Positions 34,993 through 41,609 of a DNA stretch of 53,324 nucleotides are shown piece by piece; positions within the stretch are counted from its first letter, which is position 1, and the number at the start of each line of letters is the position of its first letter. This DNA is from a virus, in IMG/VR virus record IMGVR_UViG_3300017758_000012, positions 1-53,324 of that record. The stretch is one strand, 5' to 3'. A program made the translations under genes and the position numbers. The notes under the pieces were generated by a model. It saw only the letters and a program-made list of their open reading frames with translations, was not told the origin of the DNA and made no database searches.

Positions 34993-35790
34993 TTAAAATC
35001 CTAAATATTTATTTCTTATATAATCTAAATCCCATGAAGTATAAGAATTAAAATATTCTTTATTATTAAAGGGATATTTACAAGGAGATAATTCCCCCCA
35101 ATTTTTTCCCCATTTTTTAGTTAAATACTCATAATTTTTTTTATCAACCCTATCTAATTTTTCTTTTATTTGAGGTTCTTCCTTAGATGTCTGTTGACCA
35201 TTTTTTTCATAATTAATACAATCAGCTATTTCTTTTCCGTGTAAATAAGTATTATCTAATCCTCTACAAACTTTTGGGTCTAAATTTAAAATTCTCATTA
35301 TATAATCTGTATCTTCTCCATAAGCAGGATATAAATTTTCATCAAATAACCCTACAATTCTCACCCCCATTTCAGTTATAGCAAATAAATCATATGTACC
35401 TACATTATTTACACCAGCTCTAGGATGAATCATACTTATCTCCTTATCTTGAGCCATATCTGAAAATTCTTTTAACAAACCCGGTGAAAAAGCAACATCA
35501 TGGTTAGAAATTATCCAATAGGGCTCCATTAAAAATGATTTTATAATTAAATTCCAAGCTGCTGGGACTCCTAAATTGGTAGGTAAATGTGTAATGTGTA
35601 TATTTTTAATAAATTTGTTAGCTATATTTTTTAACTTATCTAATTCTTCATTAATTTCTCCCCTTCCGTTATTATTAATTATAAATAAATTATCTACAGG
35701 ATAATCAATTGATAACATTAACCTTTTTACCCAATGAACTCCATTTACTATTGGAACTCCAATAACAGGTATACTTTTCTTATCTTCCAT
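34993..35790 (-). CDS. Glycosyltransferase family 2-like
   Basis: A 265-residue GT-A-type glycosyltransferase. A Rossmann-like start (VIGVPIVNGVHWVKRLMLSI, VDNLFIINNNGRG) is followed by THLPTNLGVPAAWNLIIKS, a GT2 'N-x-G' motif, then WIISNHDVAFSPG, where H-D-V is at the metal-binding DxD position. GEDTDYIMR matches the later 'E-D' acceptor-side motif. It lies 5 nt downstream of a TPR-like gene, and probably acts with it and the beta-propeller protein. Donor and acceptor are unknown. Confidence 0.82.
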   Translation of the reverse strand: MEDKKSIPVIGVPIVNGVHWVKRLMLSIDYPVDNLFIINNNGRGEINEELDKLKNIANKFIKNIHITHLPTNLGVPAAWNLIIKSFLMEPYWIISNHDVAFSPGLLKEFSDMAQDKEISMIHPRAGVNNVGTYDLFAITEMGVRIVGLFDENLYPAYGEDTDYIMRILNLDPKVCRGLDNTYLHGKEIADCINYEKNGQQTSKEEPQIKEKLDRVDKKNYEYLTKKWGKNWGELSPCKYPFNNKEYFNSYTSWDLDYIRNKYLGF

Positions 35791-35795
35791 TTCTT

Positions 35796-36413
35796 TTATT
35801 TTTTAACTAAATGTGAAATCCCCACATTTTCAATGGTTTCTTTTATTAATGTTTTATACCTTTCATTTAAATTATTATTGGGATTATTTGCTAATTCTAA
35901 AAATAACTCCTTACTTTCTTGTGTTTTTCCTATATACCACCCTGCAATAGCCTTATAATATAAAAATGCAAAATACCCATCATACCTATTATAATACTCA
36001 AAATCTTTATTACTTAATATATTAGAAATTCCTATACAAGCATATGAATACATGGTTAAATATTTTTCTTCTGAAGAAGGAATTCTATCCCCACAAAATT
36101 CTAACCATAAACACATAGCATTATAAGCTTCAGGTCTATGTGGAGAATGTGATATTGCTTGAAGTATTTGTCCTCTTTCAAATACAGGTCTACCCCCTAC
36201 TTTAGCCATACAATCCCAAGAACATAATAAACTTTCGTAAACTAAATCATCATTTTTAGACAATTCAGCACTTCTTAAATAATAAGATATAGCTGAAGCA
36301 TATTGTTCTATATCAAAATAACTATTTGCTAATTCAAAATTACATCTATCTTTTCTAGGATTAAGGATATATTTATTTAATTTATTTTCTAATTTATAAT
36401 TTCTCATATTCAA
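35796..36413 (-). CDS. TPR-like protein in glycan cluster
   Basis: A 205-residue helical protein with repeat-like segments (FELANSYFDIEQYASAISYY, LRSAELSKNDDLVYESLLCS, YYKAIAGWYIGKTQESKELF) of the tetratricopeptide type. Similar TPR pieces often follow GT2 domains in glycosyltransferases, so it may be a partner or a split module of the neighbouring glycosyltransferase. It overlaps the stop of the 343-residue gene by 20 nt; a start at Met3 (36407) would reduce that to 14 nt. Confidence 0.7.
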   Translation of the reverse strand: MNMRNYKLENKLNKYILNPRKDRCNFELANSYFDIEQYASAISYYLRSAELSKNDDLVYESLLCSWDCMAKVGGRPVFERGQILQAISHSPHRPEAYNAMCLWLEFCGDRIPSSEEKYLTMYSYACIGISNILSNKDFEYYNRYDGYFAFLYYKAIAGWYIGKTQESKELFLELANNPNNNLNERYKTLIKETIENVGISHLVKK

Positions 36414-37425
36414 TTTTTTCTAATATTATTTTAGGCATTTTAAGTACATACGCAGCATTATCTTGAAAGCCAAAGGTAATTAATAAATCATCCCCAACTT
36501 CAGCTAACCCGCAATTAAATTCTATCATAGCATCCATAAATTTAAATTGTTTAGATATTTTAACTATATTCCAATCTTTATCATAAAAAACAAATCTATG
36601 ATAATAATGAGCATCTTTTTCATTTCCAACAGGATGCCATGGAAAAAAACATTCATGAGTAATACATAATCTATATTCCCCAAATGGTATTACTTGTGAC
36701 CCTCCTCTTAAATCACAACCTGATAATTTTTTAGCAATTTTTTCACTAGGATCTTTTTTTACAATTACTTCACAATTTTTATTTTTACAATCAACTTTAA
36801 CTAATTCTATGGGATCAGCATGTCTAATAAAATGATAGGGCATATCTAAAACAGGCATCCAATTTTTTTCAAGATATCCATCCTTTTCAGGAACTTCTAT
36901 TCTATCTCTTGTAACTTCAACAAATCCTTCATTACCTAATATAACTTCACACATTTCCATTCTTCCCGTTCCAATTTCATCAATATCTCTTCTTACACCA
37001 CAAGTGTATAATTTATTATTCCATCTAAATATTCTTACATCTTCTTGTCCTATAAAATCCCAAAGTGGAGGTTTATCATATTTAGTAGTATCAATTTTAC
37101 TTGATCTACTTATATTTAAATCATCGTCTAAATGACATAAATAATTAGTTGTTTCTAAAAATGCAAATTCTTCAGGATTCATGTATTGCATACACCCCCA
37201 CATTCCCCAATATTTTTGGTTAAATTCAACATGGTGCATAACATATCCTACATGCCTTATATTAACTAATAATCCTTCATTTTCATCATTATAAATAGTA
37301 GCATTACATAGTCCCGTTCCTCCTGTAAATTTACTTGGAATTATTAAAGGTTTTATACTACCCCCATGTTCTAAGGACAGTTTAACTAAATTATTTTCTT
37401 CTGGATATAAATTTTCCCAACTCAT
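36394..37425 (-). CDS. Beta-propeller protein, GH130/glycosidase-like
   Basis: A 343-residue protein made of repeated beta blades with the pattern of five-bladed GH43/GH130/GH32 propellers: GLCNATIYNDENEGLLVNIR, FIGQEDVRIFRWNNKLYTCG, and LRGGSQVIPFGEYRLCITHE in the last third. The acidic residues in D-V-R and the H-E in THECFF could line an active site, but I cannot assign the catalytic Asp. Clustered with a GT2 and a TPR protein, it probably acts on or binds a glycan, either as a phosphorylase/hydrolase or as a non-enzymatic domain. Confidence 0.6.
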   Translation of the reverse strand: MSWENLYPEENNLVKLSLEHGGSIKPLIIPSKFTGGTGLCNATIYNDENEGLLVNIRHVGYVMHHVEFNQKYWGMWGCMQYMNPEEFAFLETTNYLCHLDDDLNISRSSKIDTTKYDKPPLWDFIGQEDVRIFRWNNKLYTCGVRRDIDEIGTGRMEMCEVILGNEGFVEVTRDRIEVPEKDGYLEKNWMPVLDMPYHFIRHADPIELVKVDCKNKNCEVIVKKDPSEKIAKKLSGCDLRGGSQVIPFGEYRLCITHECFFPWHPVGNEKDAHYYHRFVFYDKDWNIVKISKQFKFMDAMIEFNCGLAEVGDDLLITFGFQDNAAYVLKMPKIILEKIEYEKL

Positions 37426-37487
37426 ATATTTGTTTTTTTATTTATTTTGCATTACTATGTGACATTCATATTATATATATTATACAA

Positions 37488-37522
37488 CGCATAAAAACCG
37501 CAAAAAAACGCGGTTATATGCG
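37488..37522 (-). terminator. Hairpin terminator after the DUF932 gene
   Basis: On the coding strand the sequence forms AACCGC-GTTTTTTT-GCGGTT followed by TTTA, inside a longer imperfect stem (GCGCATATAACCGC with GCGGTTTTTATGCG). It lies 15 nt downstream of the stop of the gene at 37537 and well upstream of the next start. This fits an intrinsic terminator isolating the DUF932 unit from the glycan cluster. Confidence 0.65.
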
Positions 37523-37536
37523 CATGTATTAATTTA

Positions 37537-38355
37537 TTAACAAGCAAATTCTAAAGCTTTTGCAAACATGTTTCTATTTAAATCAATATCTTGTTTGAAA
37601 TTCTTAATTATACGAGCTTGTCTTTGTTTTCCTGATTTAGTATTGTAATAAAAATTACCATTAATAATATTTTCTTGTACTCTATTAAATACTTCCCATA
37701 ATCCATTACCTCTATCTTCATTACGTTGAGATTCTAACACATCTTTAACTGCAACATCATTAAATGTATTATCTGTTCCTTTAACTCTAATATCAAGTAA
37801 TGATTTTGCTAATTCTAATACTTGCTCTCCTTCTAATTCAATAGATTTCATTTTATTCATAGATTCAACTGTTAATGGTAATTTTTCCACCATTTCTTTA
37901 ATCATTGATTGTAGATCCTCAAATGTGTAACCCATATGACGCATTTTTACATCTTCAAATTCTGTATCTGCAATAACTAAACCATTTTCACAAATCATTC
38001 TAAATAATCCTGCTGTAAATGTAAAAGCATTTTTACCATCATGAGAGTTTGTTAATAATATTTGTGGGAAAACAGTATCTCCATCTTCTCCATTAATAAC
38101 AATATCATTATTTCTAAATACTAGTAAGTGTTTTTGGAATCCTTTTGTTGATTTAGTTCTAGCTTTAACTTCTTTTGCATCAACAACTCCCCAACCTAAT
38201 TCTTCCATATCATTAATAACTTCTTCTGTTGGAATATGAGTATATTTATCTGATACCTCATTTGAAGGATTCATTGTAAATACTGAAGGAGCTACTTTAC
38301 TAATTTCTTCCTTACTCATAAATTTTGCTGATTGTAAATTTTCTATATTGATCAT
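37537..38355 (-). CDS. DUF932 phage/plasmid-like protein
   Basis: A 272-residue protein of the DUF932 (TIGR03299-type) family. The diagnostic middle is NSHDGKNAFTFTAGLFRMIC, then ENGLVIADTEFEDVKMRHMG, followed by a conserved helical segment (MIKEMVEKLP). Members are common in phages and plasmids and their function is not established. It has its own host-like promoter (38408-38438) and a terminator (37488-37522), so it forms a single-gene unit. The start is preceded by AAAAGTTATG, as in other accessory genes. Confidence 0.85.
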   Translation of the reverse strand: MINIENLQSAKFMSKEEISKVAPSVFTMNPSNEVSDKYTHIPTEEVINDMEELGWGVVDAKEVKARTKSTKGFQKHLLVFRNNDIVINGEDGDTVFPQILLTNSHDGKNAFTFTAGLFRMICENGLVIADTEFEDVKMRHMGYTFEDLQSMIKEMVEKLPLTVESMNKMKSIELEGEQVLELAKSLLDIRVKGTDNTFNDVAVKDVLESQRNEDRGNGLWEVFNRVQENIINGNFYYNTKSGKQRQARIIKNFKQDIDLNRNMFAKALEFAC

Positions 38356-38407
38356 AACTTTTATTTTTTTTAATTAGTTTTTATTCGTTTTGCATCTATT
38401 TATACCG

Positions 38408-38438
38408 TAAATATACGAAAGCTCTCTCGGGTATCCAA
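38408..38438 (-). promoter_or_regulatory. Bacteroidota-type promoter with conserved spacer (DUF932 gene)
   Basis: The coding strand has TTG (38438-38436), 20 nt, then TATATTTA (38415-38408), matching the Bacteroidota TTG / TAnnTTTG promoter. The spacer GATACCCGAGAGAGCTTTCG is nearly the same as in the promoters at 38751 and 52555. The half-sites GGAAGCT and AGCTTTC around the -33 box form an imperfect dyad, suggesting an operator. Confidence 0.7.
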
Positions 38439-38450
38439 GCTTCCTGCGCA

Positions 38451-38702
38451 TTACTTTATTATTATCATTGATTTAGGAACTACAAATGTTTGACCATCAA
38501 AATTAACCTTACATTTTTTATTATTAACTTTAATAATTTCACCAATCATTCCCATAACTTTTTTATGATCAACACCAACTTTCATTCCTACTCTAAATCC
38601 TGGTTGTTTTAATTGAATCATTTGTTCAACTAAACCTTTAAATTCATTTAATTCTTGTAATGATAATTTGTGTAAACCTTCTGTTGTTTTTGTAAAATTC
38701 AT
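38451..38702 (-). CDS. Small KOW/SH3-like protein
   Basis: An 83-residue protein from the start at 38702 (MNFTKTTEGLHKLSLQ). That start is preceded by AATAAAGGTTATG, the pattern used by several accessory genes; an in-frame ATG at 38738 lacks it. Residues about 37-83 read GFRVGMKVGVDHKKVMGMIG, then EIIKVNNKKCKVNFDGQTF, a KOW/SH3-like beta barrel as found in ribosomal or RNA-binding proteins. The N-terminal part is helical. It may bind nucleic acid. Confidence 0.75.
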   Translation of the reverse strand: MNFTKTTEGLHKLSLQELNEFKGLVEQMIQLKQPGFRVGMKVGVDHKKVMGMIGEIIKVNNKKCKVNFDGQTFVVPKSMIIIK

Positions 38703-38750
38703 AACCTTTATTTTTATTAGTATGTGTGCGTTTTGCACTCATTTATGACA

Positions 38751-38781
38751 TAAATATACGAAAGGTCTCTTGGGGAGCCAA
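38751..38781 (-). promoter_or_regulatory. Bacteroidota-type promoter with conserved spacer (KOW gene)
   Basis: Coding-strand TTG (38781-38779), 20 nt (GCTCCCCAAGAGACCTTTCG), TATATTTA (38758-38751). The spacer length is the same, and the GAGA and CCTTTCG blocks match those of the other two promoters. It lies about 50 nt upstream of the start at 38702. Confidence 0.7.
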
Positions 38782-38799
38782 ATATTTTCGCGGGAGTCT

Positions 38800-39360
38800 T
38801 TAATTATTTTCTCTTATTTTCACCGTAATATCATGGGGTGCAAATTCATTACCACCAAAATAGGGGTATAAGTAATATCTTTTAATTAACCCCCAATTCC
38901 CCTCAGGTCTCCTTCTAACCATCGTAGTATCACCCTCTACAGTAATAATATAATAAAAAGTTTTAATATCTATTGTAGCATTATAAGGTATGTTTGGTTC
39001 TATAGTTCTTATAGTAGCTGAACTATGGCTACCATCCTCATGTCTTAACCAACATAATTCTATTTCACCATTAATATATCTCCAACCTAATCTTATTGAA
39101 TATTTTTGATGTGTAACACCAAAATCGCTAAAGCCATAAATCTTATTTACATCATGTTGGTTCTCTGGTATTTCAGTAGTGTAAATTGCAGACTCATCTA
39201 ACATAAAGTCAAAGTTTATTCTTGAGTTTGTAGGGTGGTTAAAATATCTACCAGAACTATGTGTACCTTCAAGTATTACATAAGTTCTAAAACCAAAATC
39301 ATCAGTATCTTTTTTACATGAAAATAATATTAAACATAGTGTTAATACTAATCTAATCAT
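38800..39360 (-). CDS. Predicted outer-membrane or surface lipoprotein
   Basis: A 186-residue protein with a lipoprotein signal peptide: MIRLVLTLCLILFSC, with the lipobox L-F-S-C and the lipidated Cys at residue 15, followed by KKDTDDF. The C-K-K-D-T-D-D start resembles the lysine/acidic export signal that takes lipoproteins to the cell surface in some Bacteroidota, though it is not an exact match. The mature part is a beta-rich domain (TYVILEGTHSSGRYF, YYIITVEGDTTMVRRR). A surface lipoprotein made by a phage could block superinfection or change adsorption; this is inference. Confidence 0.8.
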   Translation of the reverse strand: MIRLVLTLCLILFSCKKDTDDFGFRTYVILEGTHSSGRYFNHPTNSRINFDFMLDESAIYTTEIPENQHDVNKIYGFSDFGVTHQKYSIRLGWRYINGEIELCWLRHEDGSHSSATIRTIEPNIPYNATIDIKTFYYIITVEGDTTMVRRRPEGNWGLIKRYYLYPYFGGNEFAPHDITVKIRENN

Positions 39361-39365
39361 TTATT

Positions 39366-39794
39366 TTAGGCATCATTTGATTCAATAACTAAAGAAATAC
39401 CCCCAGTTCCACTAACATTCAAAGTATTAGGTGGAATAACATTTAGAGGGGCTAATTGGAATGATGAAGTTACTGAGGAAATAACTACACTATTTATATA
39501 ATTTGAAGATACATACCCATTTAAATTAATTCCAGAACTAGTTATTAAAGAACCCGATAAAGATCCAGTAAATCCAAAACTTCCACTACCAAAACTACCA
39601 CTAAAACTACCACTAAAATTTCCATTACTATTTGGTTGTACCCCTATATTAAAATATGCAGAACCATTAGAAGCATTTGGGTGATATATAGTAAATAAAT
39701 AAGGACTTTGAGGTGAATTATTTTGTAATTGTGAACCTATTAAACTTCCGGGTCCATTTAGTTGTGTGGAAGAAAAGTTAAGAGTAAGTGGCAT
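39366..39794 (-). CDS. Gly/Ser-rich structural protein
   Basis: A 142-residue protein rich in Ser, Asn and Gly. Residues about 52-85 repeat G-S-F/L-x-G-S (GSFSGSFGSGSFGFTGSLSG). No membrane segment or signal peptide is present. Composition and the late element 12 nt upstream suggest a minor virion component such as a fibre or decoration protein. It lies 5 nt upstream of the lipoprotein gene, so the two may share a late transcript. Confidence 0.68.
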   Translation of the reverse strand: MPLTLNFSSTQLNGPGSLIGSQLQNNSPQSPYLFTIYHPNASNGSAYFNIGVQPNSNGNFSGSFSGSFGSGSFGFTGSLSGSLITSSGINLNGYVSSNYINSVVISSVTSSFQLAPLNVIPPNTLNVSGTGGISLVIESNDA

Positions 39795-39806
39795 AATGTA
39801 ATTTTA

Positions 39807-39816
39807 TTATAAATAT
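39807..39816 (-). promoter_or_regulatory. Putative late promoter element ATATTTATAA
   Basis: Coding-strand ATATTTATAA, 12 nt upstream of the start at 39794, just inside the edge of the gene-poor region. It is the first late-type element met when reading down from the accessory region. Confidence 0.5.
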
Positions 39817-39905
39817 TATCAAATTCATAAAGCCGTCTAAGATTTCTTCTTCCTAACATACCCACATACCTAGATACGTATATACTCCCCACCATTGAAA
39901 AATTT

Positions 39906-39946
39906 ATTAAAAAAAATAATTTGGGGGTATGGAATTTTCCAAACCC
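39906..39946 (-). terminator. Intrinsic terminator at the edge of the gene-poor region
   Basis: On the minus strand GGGTTTGGAA-AA-TTCCATACCC forms a 10-bp stem with one mismatch, followed 8 nt later by T8. It lies 22 nt beyond the stop of the small membrane ORF at 39969, so it would end transcripts coming through the gene-poor region before the late gene at 39794. Confidence 0.6.
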
Positions 39947-39968
39947 TTACCCATATGGGAAGTAGTAA

Positions 39969-40061
39969 TTAAAAGTGTAGCGCTAGAGAAAAAACCACCA
40001 CCATGAGTATAATATAAATGGCTGGTGCGATGTCAATTTTCTCTTTCATATTATTATTCAT
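39969..40061 (-). CDS. Possible 30-residue membrane peptide
   Basis: A 30-codon frame, MNNNMKEKIDIAPAIYIILM then VVVFSLALHF, with a charged start and one membrane segment (about residues 12-29). An in-frame upstream ATG at 40067 adds two residues. There is no ribosome-binding site. Support is the clear hydrophobic segment, the position upstream of a terminator, and two similar tiny membrane genes nearby (40985-41134 and 41366-41536). It could also be chance. Confidence 0.45.
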   Translation of the reverse strand: MNNNMKEKIDIAPAIYIILMVVVFSLALHF

Positions 40062-40177
40062 GGTCATATATAGATTAAGCTGGAATATTAAATGGTAAAG
40101 TAATTGTACTAGGGTGTTACTTGTATATGACTTAATGATGACGAAATTGGTTTACAAAAGTTTTCCAAGGAGGTGAT

Positions 40178-40282
40178 ATGATTATTGTTATTCCAGCGTG
40201 GGAGAAGAATGTTACGGTGAAGATTAATACCAACCACCGGTACCTTATATCAATATATACTCATCCGGTGACACTCTTATAA
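40178..40282 (+). CDS. Possible 34-residue plus-strand ORF with perfect Shine-Dalgarno
   Basis: ATG at 40178 is preceded, 2 nt away, by AAGGAGGTGAT, an 11-base exact complement of the bacterial 16S rRNA 3' end. The frame encodes MIIVIPAWEKNVTVKINTNH then RYLISIYTHPVTLL. Nothing else in the window is coded on the plus strand, and almost no other gene here uses a Shine-Dalgarno. The peptide has no family I know. Alternatively the sequence is part of a structured RNA or sequesters the anti-SD. Confidence 0.35.
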   Translation: MIIVIPAWEKNVTVKINTNHRYLISIYTHPVTLL

Positions 40283-40537
40283 AATCATCACTAAATTGAA
40301 TGTAGGGTTGGTCAATGATATAAGTATATACAATCGATGGGTTATCTACGTGTACGATCTCTTAAGTGGTCCACATCCTTTCTATCGCGTATCCACGCCA
40401 TATGGACATCCGCGCACGGTGGGTATTATTATATAGTACGGCGGCGGTACGCCCGCCAATGGTAGGTATGTAGTAGATATAGCGATAATAGTTGTATCGA
40501 ATCCAGTTACGCGTACGGTGAAGATATTATATAATAA

Positions 40538-40608
40538 GGTACCCCCAACCTTGGTATAAGGTGCTACCGCATTAACTAATAAGTATAAAATATGTAATAA
40601 GGGGGTAC
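40538..40608. repeat. Long-range inverted repeat with inner hairpin
   Basis: GTACCCCC at 40539-40546 is the exact inverse of GGGGGTAC at 40601-40608, with AATAAG/CTTATT-type extensions. Inside, ACCTT-GGTAT-AAGGT forms a second hairpin (40548-40562). In RNA or single-stranded DNA this would fold into an arm of about 70 nt. Confidence 0.55.
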
Positions 40609-40984
40609 GGTCAACTTACCCACCGTAGTATTATTCCCCACGGCTGGTATTATTACCACAACCGTTCACCCATAAATGTACGACCCCTCCCCCACATATC
40701 CACGCCCTCCCACACATACCTTGCGGTTCACAACCATTCACAATTAATTATTTATGAAAATTCGTGAACAGGGTTGGTTCACAAGTATATATTTGGTAAC
40801 TATAGTAGAGTTTGGATGCGCATCAAATGGGGGTTAACACCACCTCGCTTCTATGTCATATAACCCCATTATTCATTGTCACATGCAATTGATATTTATC
40901 ATCTACTTGTCATAATTGGTAGGTGCTTGTCCTACTTATGGATTTAGAAATGGAGCCCACGCAACACTCCACGTAGTTACCCGT

Positions 40985-41134
40985 TTATTCCAGTCTATTA
41001 CCCAATGAATTTCCATCTCTATCTACGTCATCGCTTAAATAAACTCCATAGATAATACACCCACACCCAATAATTGTCCAGTTCAAAATCAATGCACTTA
41101 TCCCAAGTAACATCCACATTAACCATTTATTCAT
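40985..41134 (-). CDS. Small membrane protein, 49 residues
   Basis: The frame starts MNKWLMWMLLGISALILNWT and continues IIGCGCIIYGVYLSDDVDRD to a TAA at 40985. It has one long hydrophobic stretch (residues 4-32) and a soluble acidic tail. The start lies 10 nt after the stop of the zinc-finger gene at 41145, as expected for an operon member. No ribosome-binding site is obvious, as usual here. The function is unknown. Confidence 0.6.
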   Translation of the reverse strand: MNKWLMWMLLGISALILNWTIIGCGCIIYGVYLSDDVDRDGNSLGNRLE

Positions 41135-41144
41135 ATCATTATCA

Positions 41145-41369
41145 TTATTTAATTTTATCAATTATCCACTCGGGGAAGGTCCACTTCTTAGCGATGCGAT
41201 GTACCTTTATTCCCCAATGCTCAAGTGAAAGTATTTTAGTTAAACACGGCTCACATATGATATTTTTACCTGATCCCTCTTTCTTCACCGTAATCTCTAT
41301 CCACGCTGAATTTACTTCATCACACACATTACATCTCCTCTTCCACTTGACTTCCCTTATTCGTTTCAT
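41145..41369 (-). CDS. Small zinc-finger protein
   Basis: A 74-residue basic protein with two CxxC pairs (C13/C16 in RRCNVCDE and C39/C42 in IICEPCLT), making a treble-clef or ribbon-like zinc site. The C-terminal half is Trp/Lys-rich and helical (KKWTFPEWIIDKIK). It overlaps the stop of the 56-residue gene upstream by 4 nt (ATGA), so the two are coupled. A DNA- or RNA-binding regulator is possible; no family is recognised. Confidence 0.75.
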   Translation of the reverse strand: MKRIREVKWKRRCNVCDEVNSAWIEITVKKEGSGKNIICEPCLTKILSLEHWGIKVHRIAKKWTFPEWIIDKIK

Positions 41370-41536
41370 ACTTCTTGATCATTCCACCAATCATCTTCAC
41401 TATCAAATTCATCTTTATAGAATTCTTCCAATCGATCTTGCTTACGCTCATCTGCTATACCCTCCATATAATTAACGAAAAATCCTGCACCAATAACTAG
41501 CGCAATCACACCAATACCTGCTAAAACTTCTATCAT
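41366..41536 (-). CDS. Small single-pass membrane protein, 56 residues
   Basis: The frame reads MIEVLAGIGVIALVIGAGFF then VNYMEGIADERKQDRLEEFY, ending in an acidic tail (DEFDSEDDWWNDQEV). Residues 4-22 are one membrane segment. The start has AATAGGTTATG just upstream, close to the AAAGGTTATG start signal of other accessory genes, and the stop overlaps the next start (ATGA). Upstream is a promoter-like TACGTATATAC. The function is unknown. Confidence 0.75.
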   Translation of the reverse strand: MIEVLAGIGVIALVIGAGFFVNYMEGIADERKQDRLEEFYKDEFDSEDDWWNDQEV

Positions 41537-41609
41537 AACCTATTTATTTTAATTAATAACTGTATATACGTAGTAAATCAATGCAATATGTAGAGAAGAG
41601 CTTGAAGCT

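Larger units (their letters stand above)
40062..40984. other. Gene-poor, structured, relatively GC-rich island
   Basis: About 920 nt with no convincing minus-strand gene in a genome that is otherwise packed. It is visibly richer in G and C than its surroundings and has many inverted repeats: GTACCCCC/GGGGGTAC (40539-40608), GGCGG/CCGCC (40440-40457) and ACCTT/AAGGT. It also has repeated words: TACGGTGAAGAT twice (40214 and 40514), AATAATACC-x-x-CCGTG twice on the minus strand, GGTTCACAA twice near 40725 and 40774 with nearby GTGAAC. A small plus-strand frame with a perfect Shine-Dalgarno lies at 40178. Candidates are a replication origin, a packaging or regulatory site, or a long structured RNA. 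No tRNA, rRNA or known ribozyme is recognised. Confidence 0.6.

Noticed and set aside
40337-40465. Plus-strand frame of 42 codons (MGYLRVRSLKWSTSFLSRIH ...) in the gene-poor island
   Set aside because: There is no ribosome-binding site and no family. It runs across the GGCGG/CCGCC hairpin and its Arg-rich composition follows from the local GC-rich repeats, so chance is more likely.
40610-40660. Minus-strand ACCAGCCGTGGGGAATAATAC, resembling the 16S rRNA 530-loop region
   Set aside because: The match is short and interrupted, and no other rRNA segment follows in order. With the AAGGAGGTGAT on the other strand it looks like coincidence, not an rRNA fragment.
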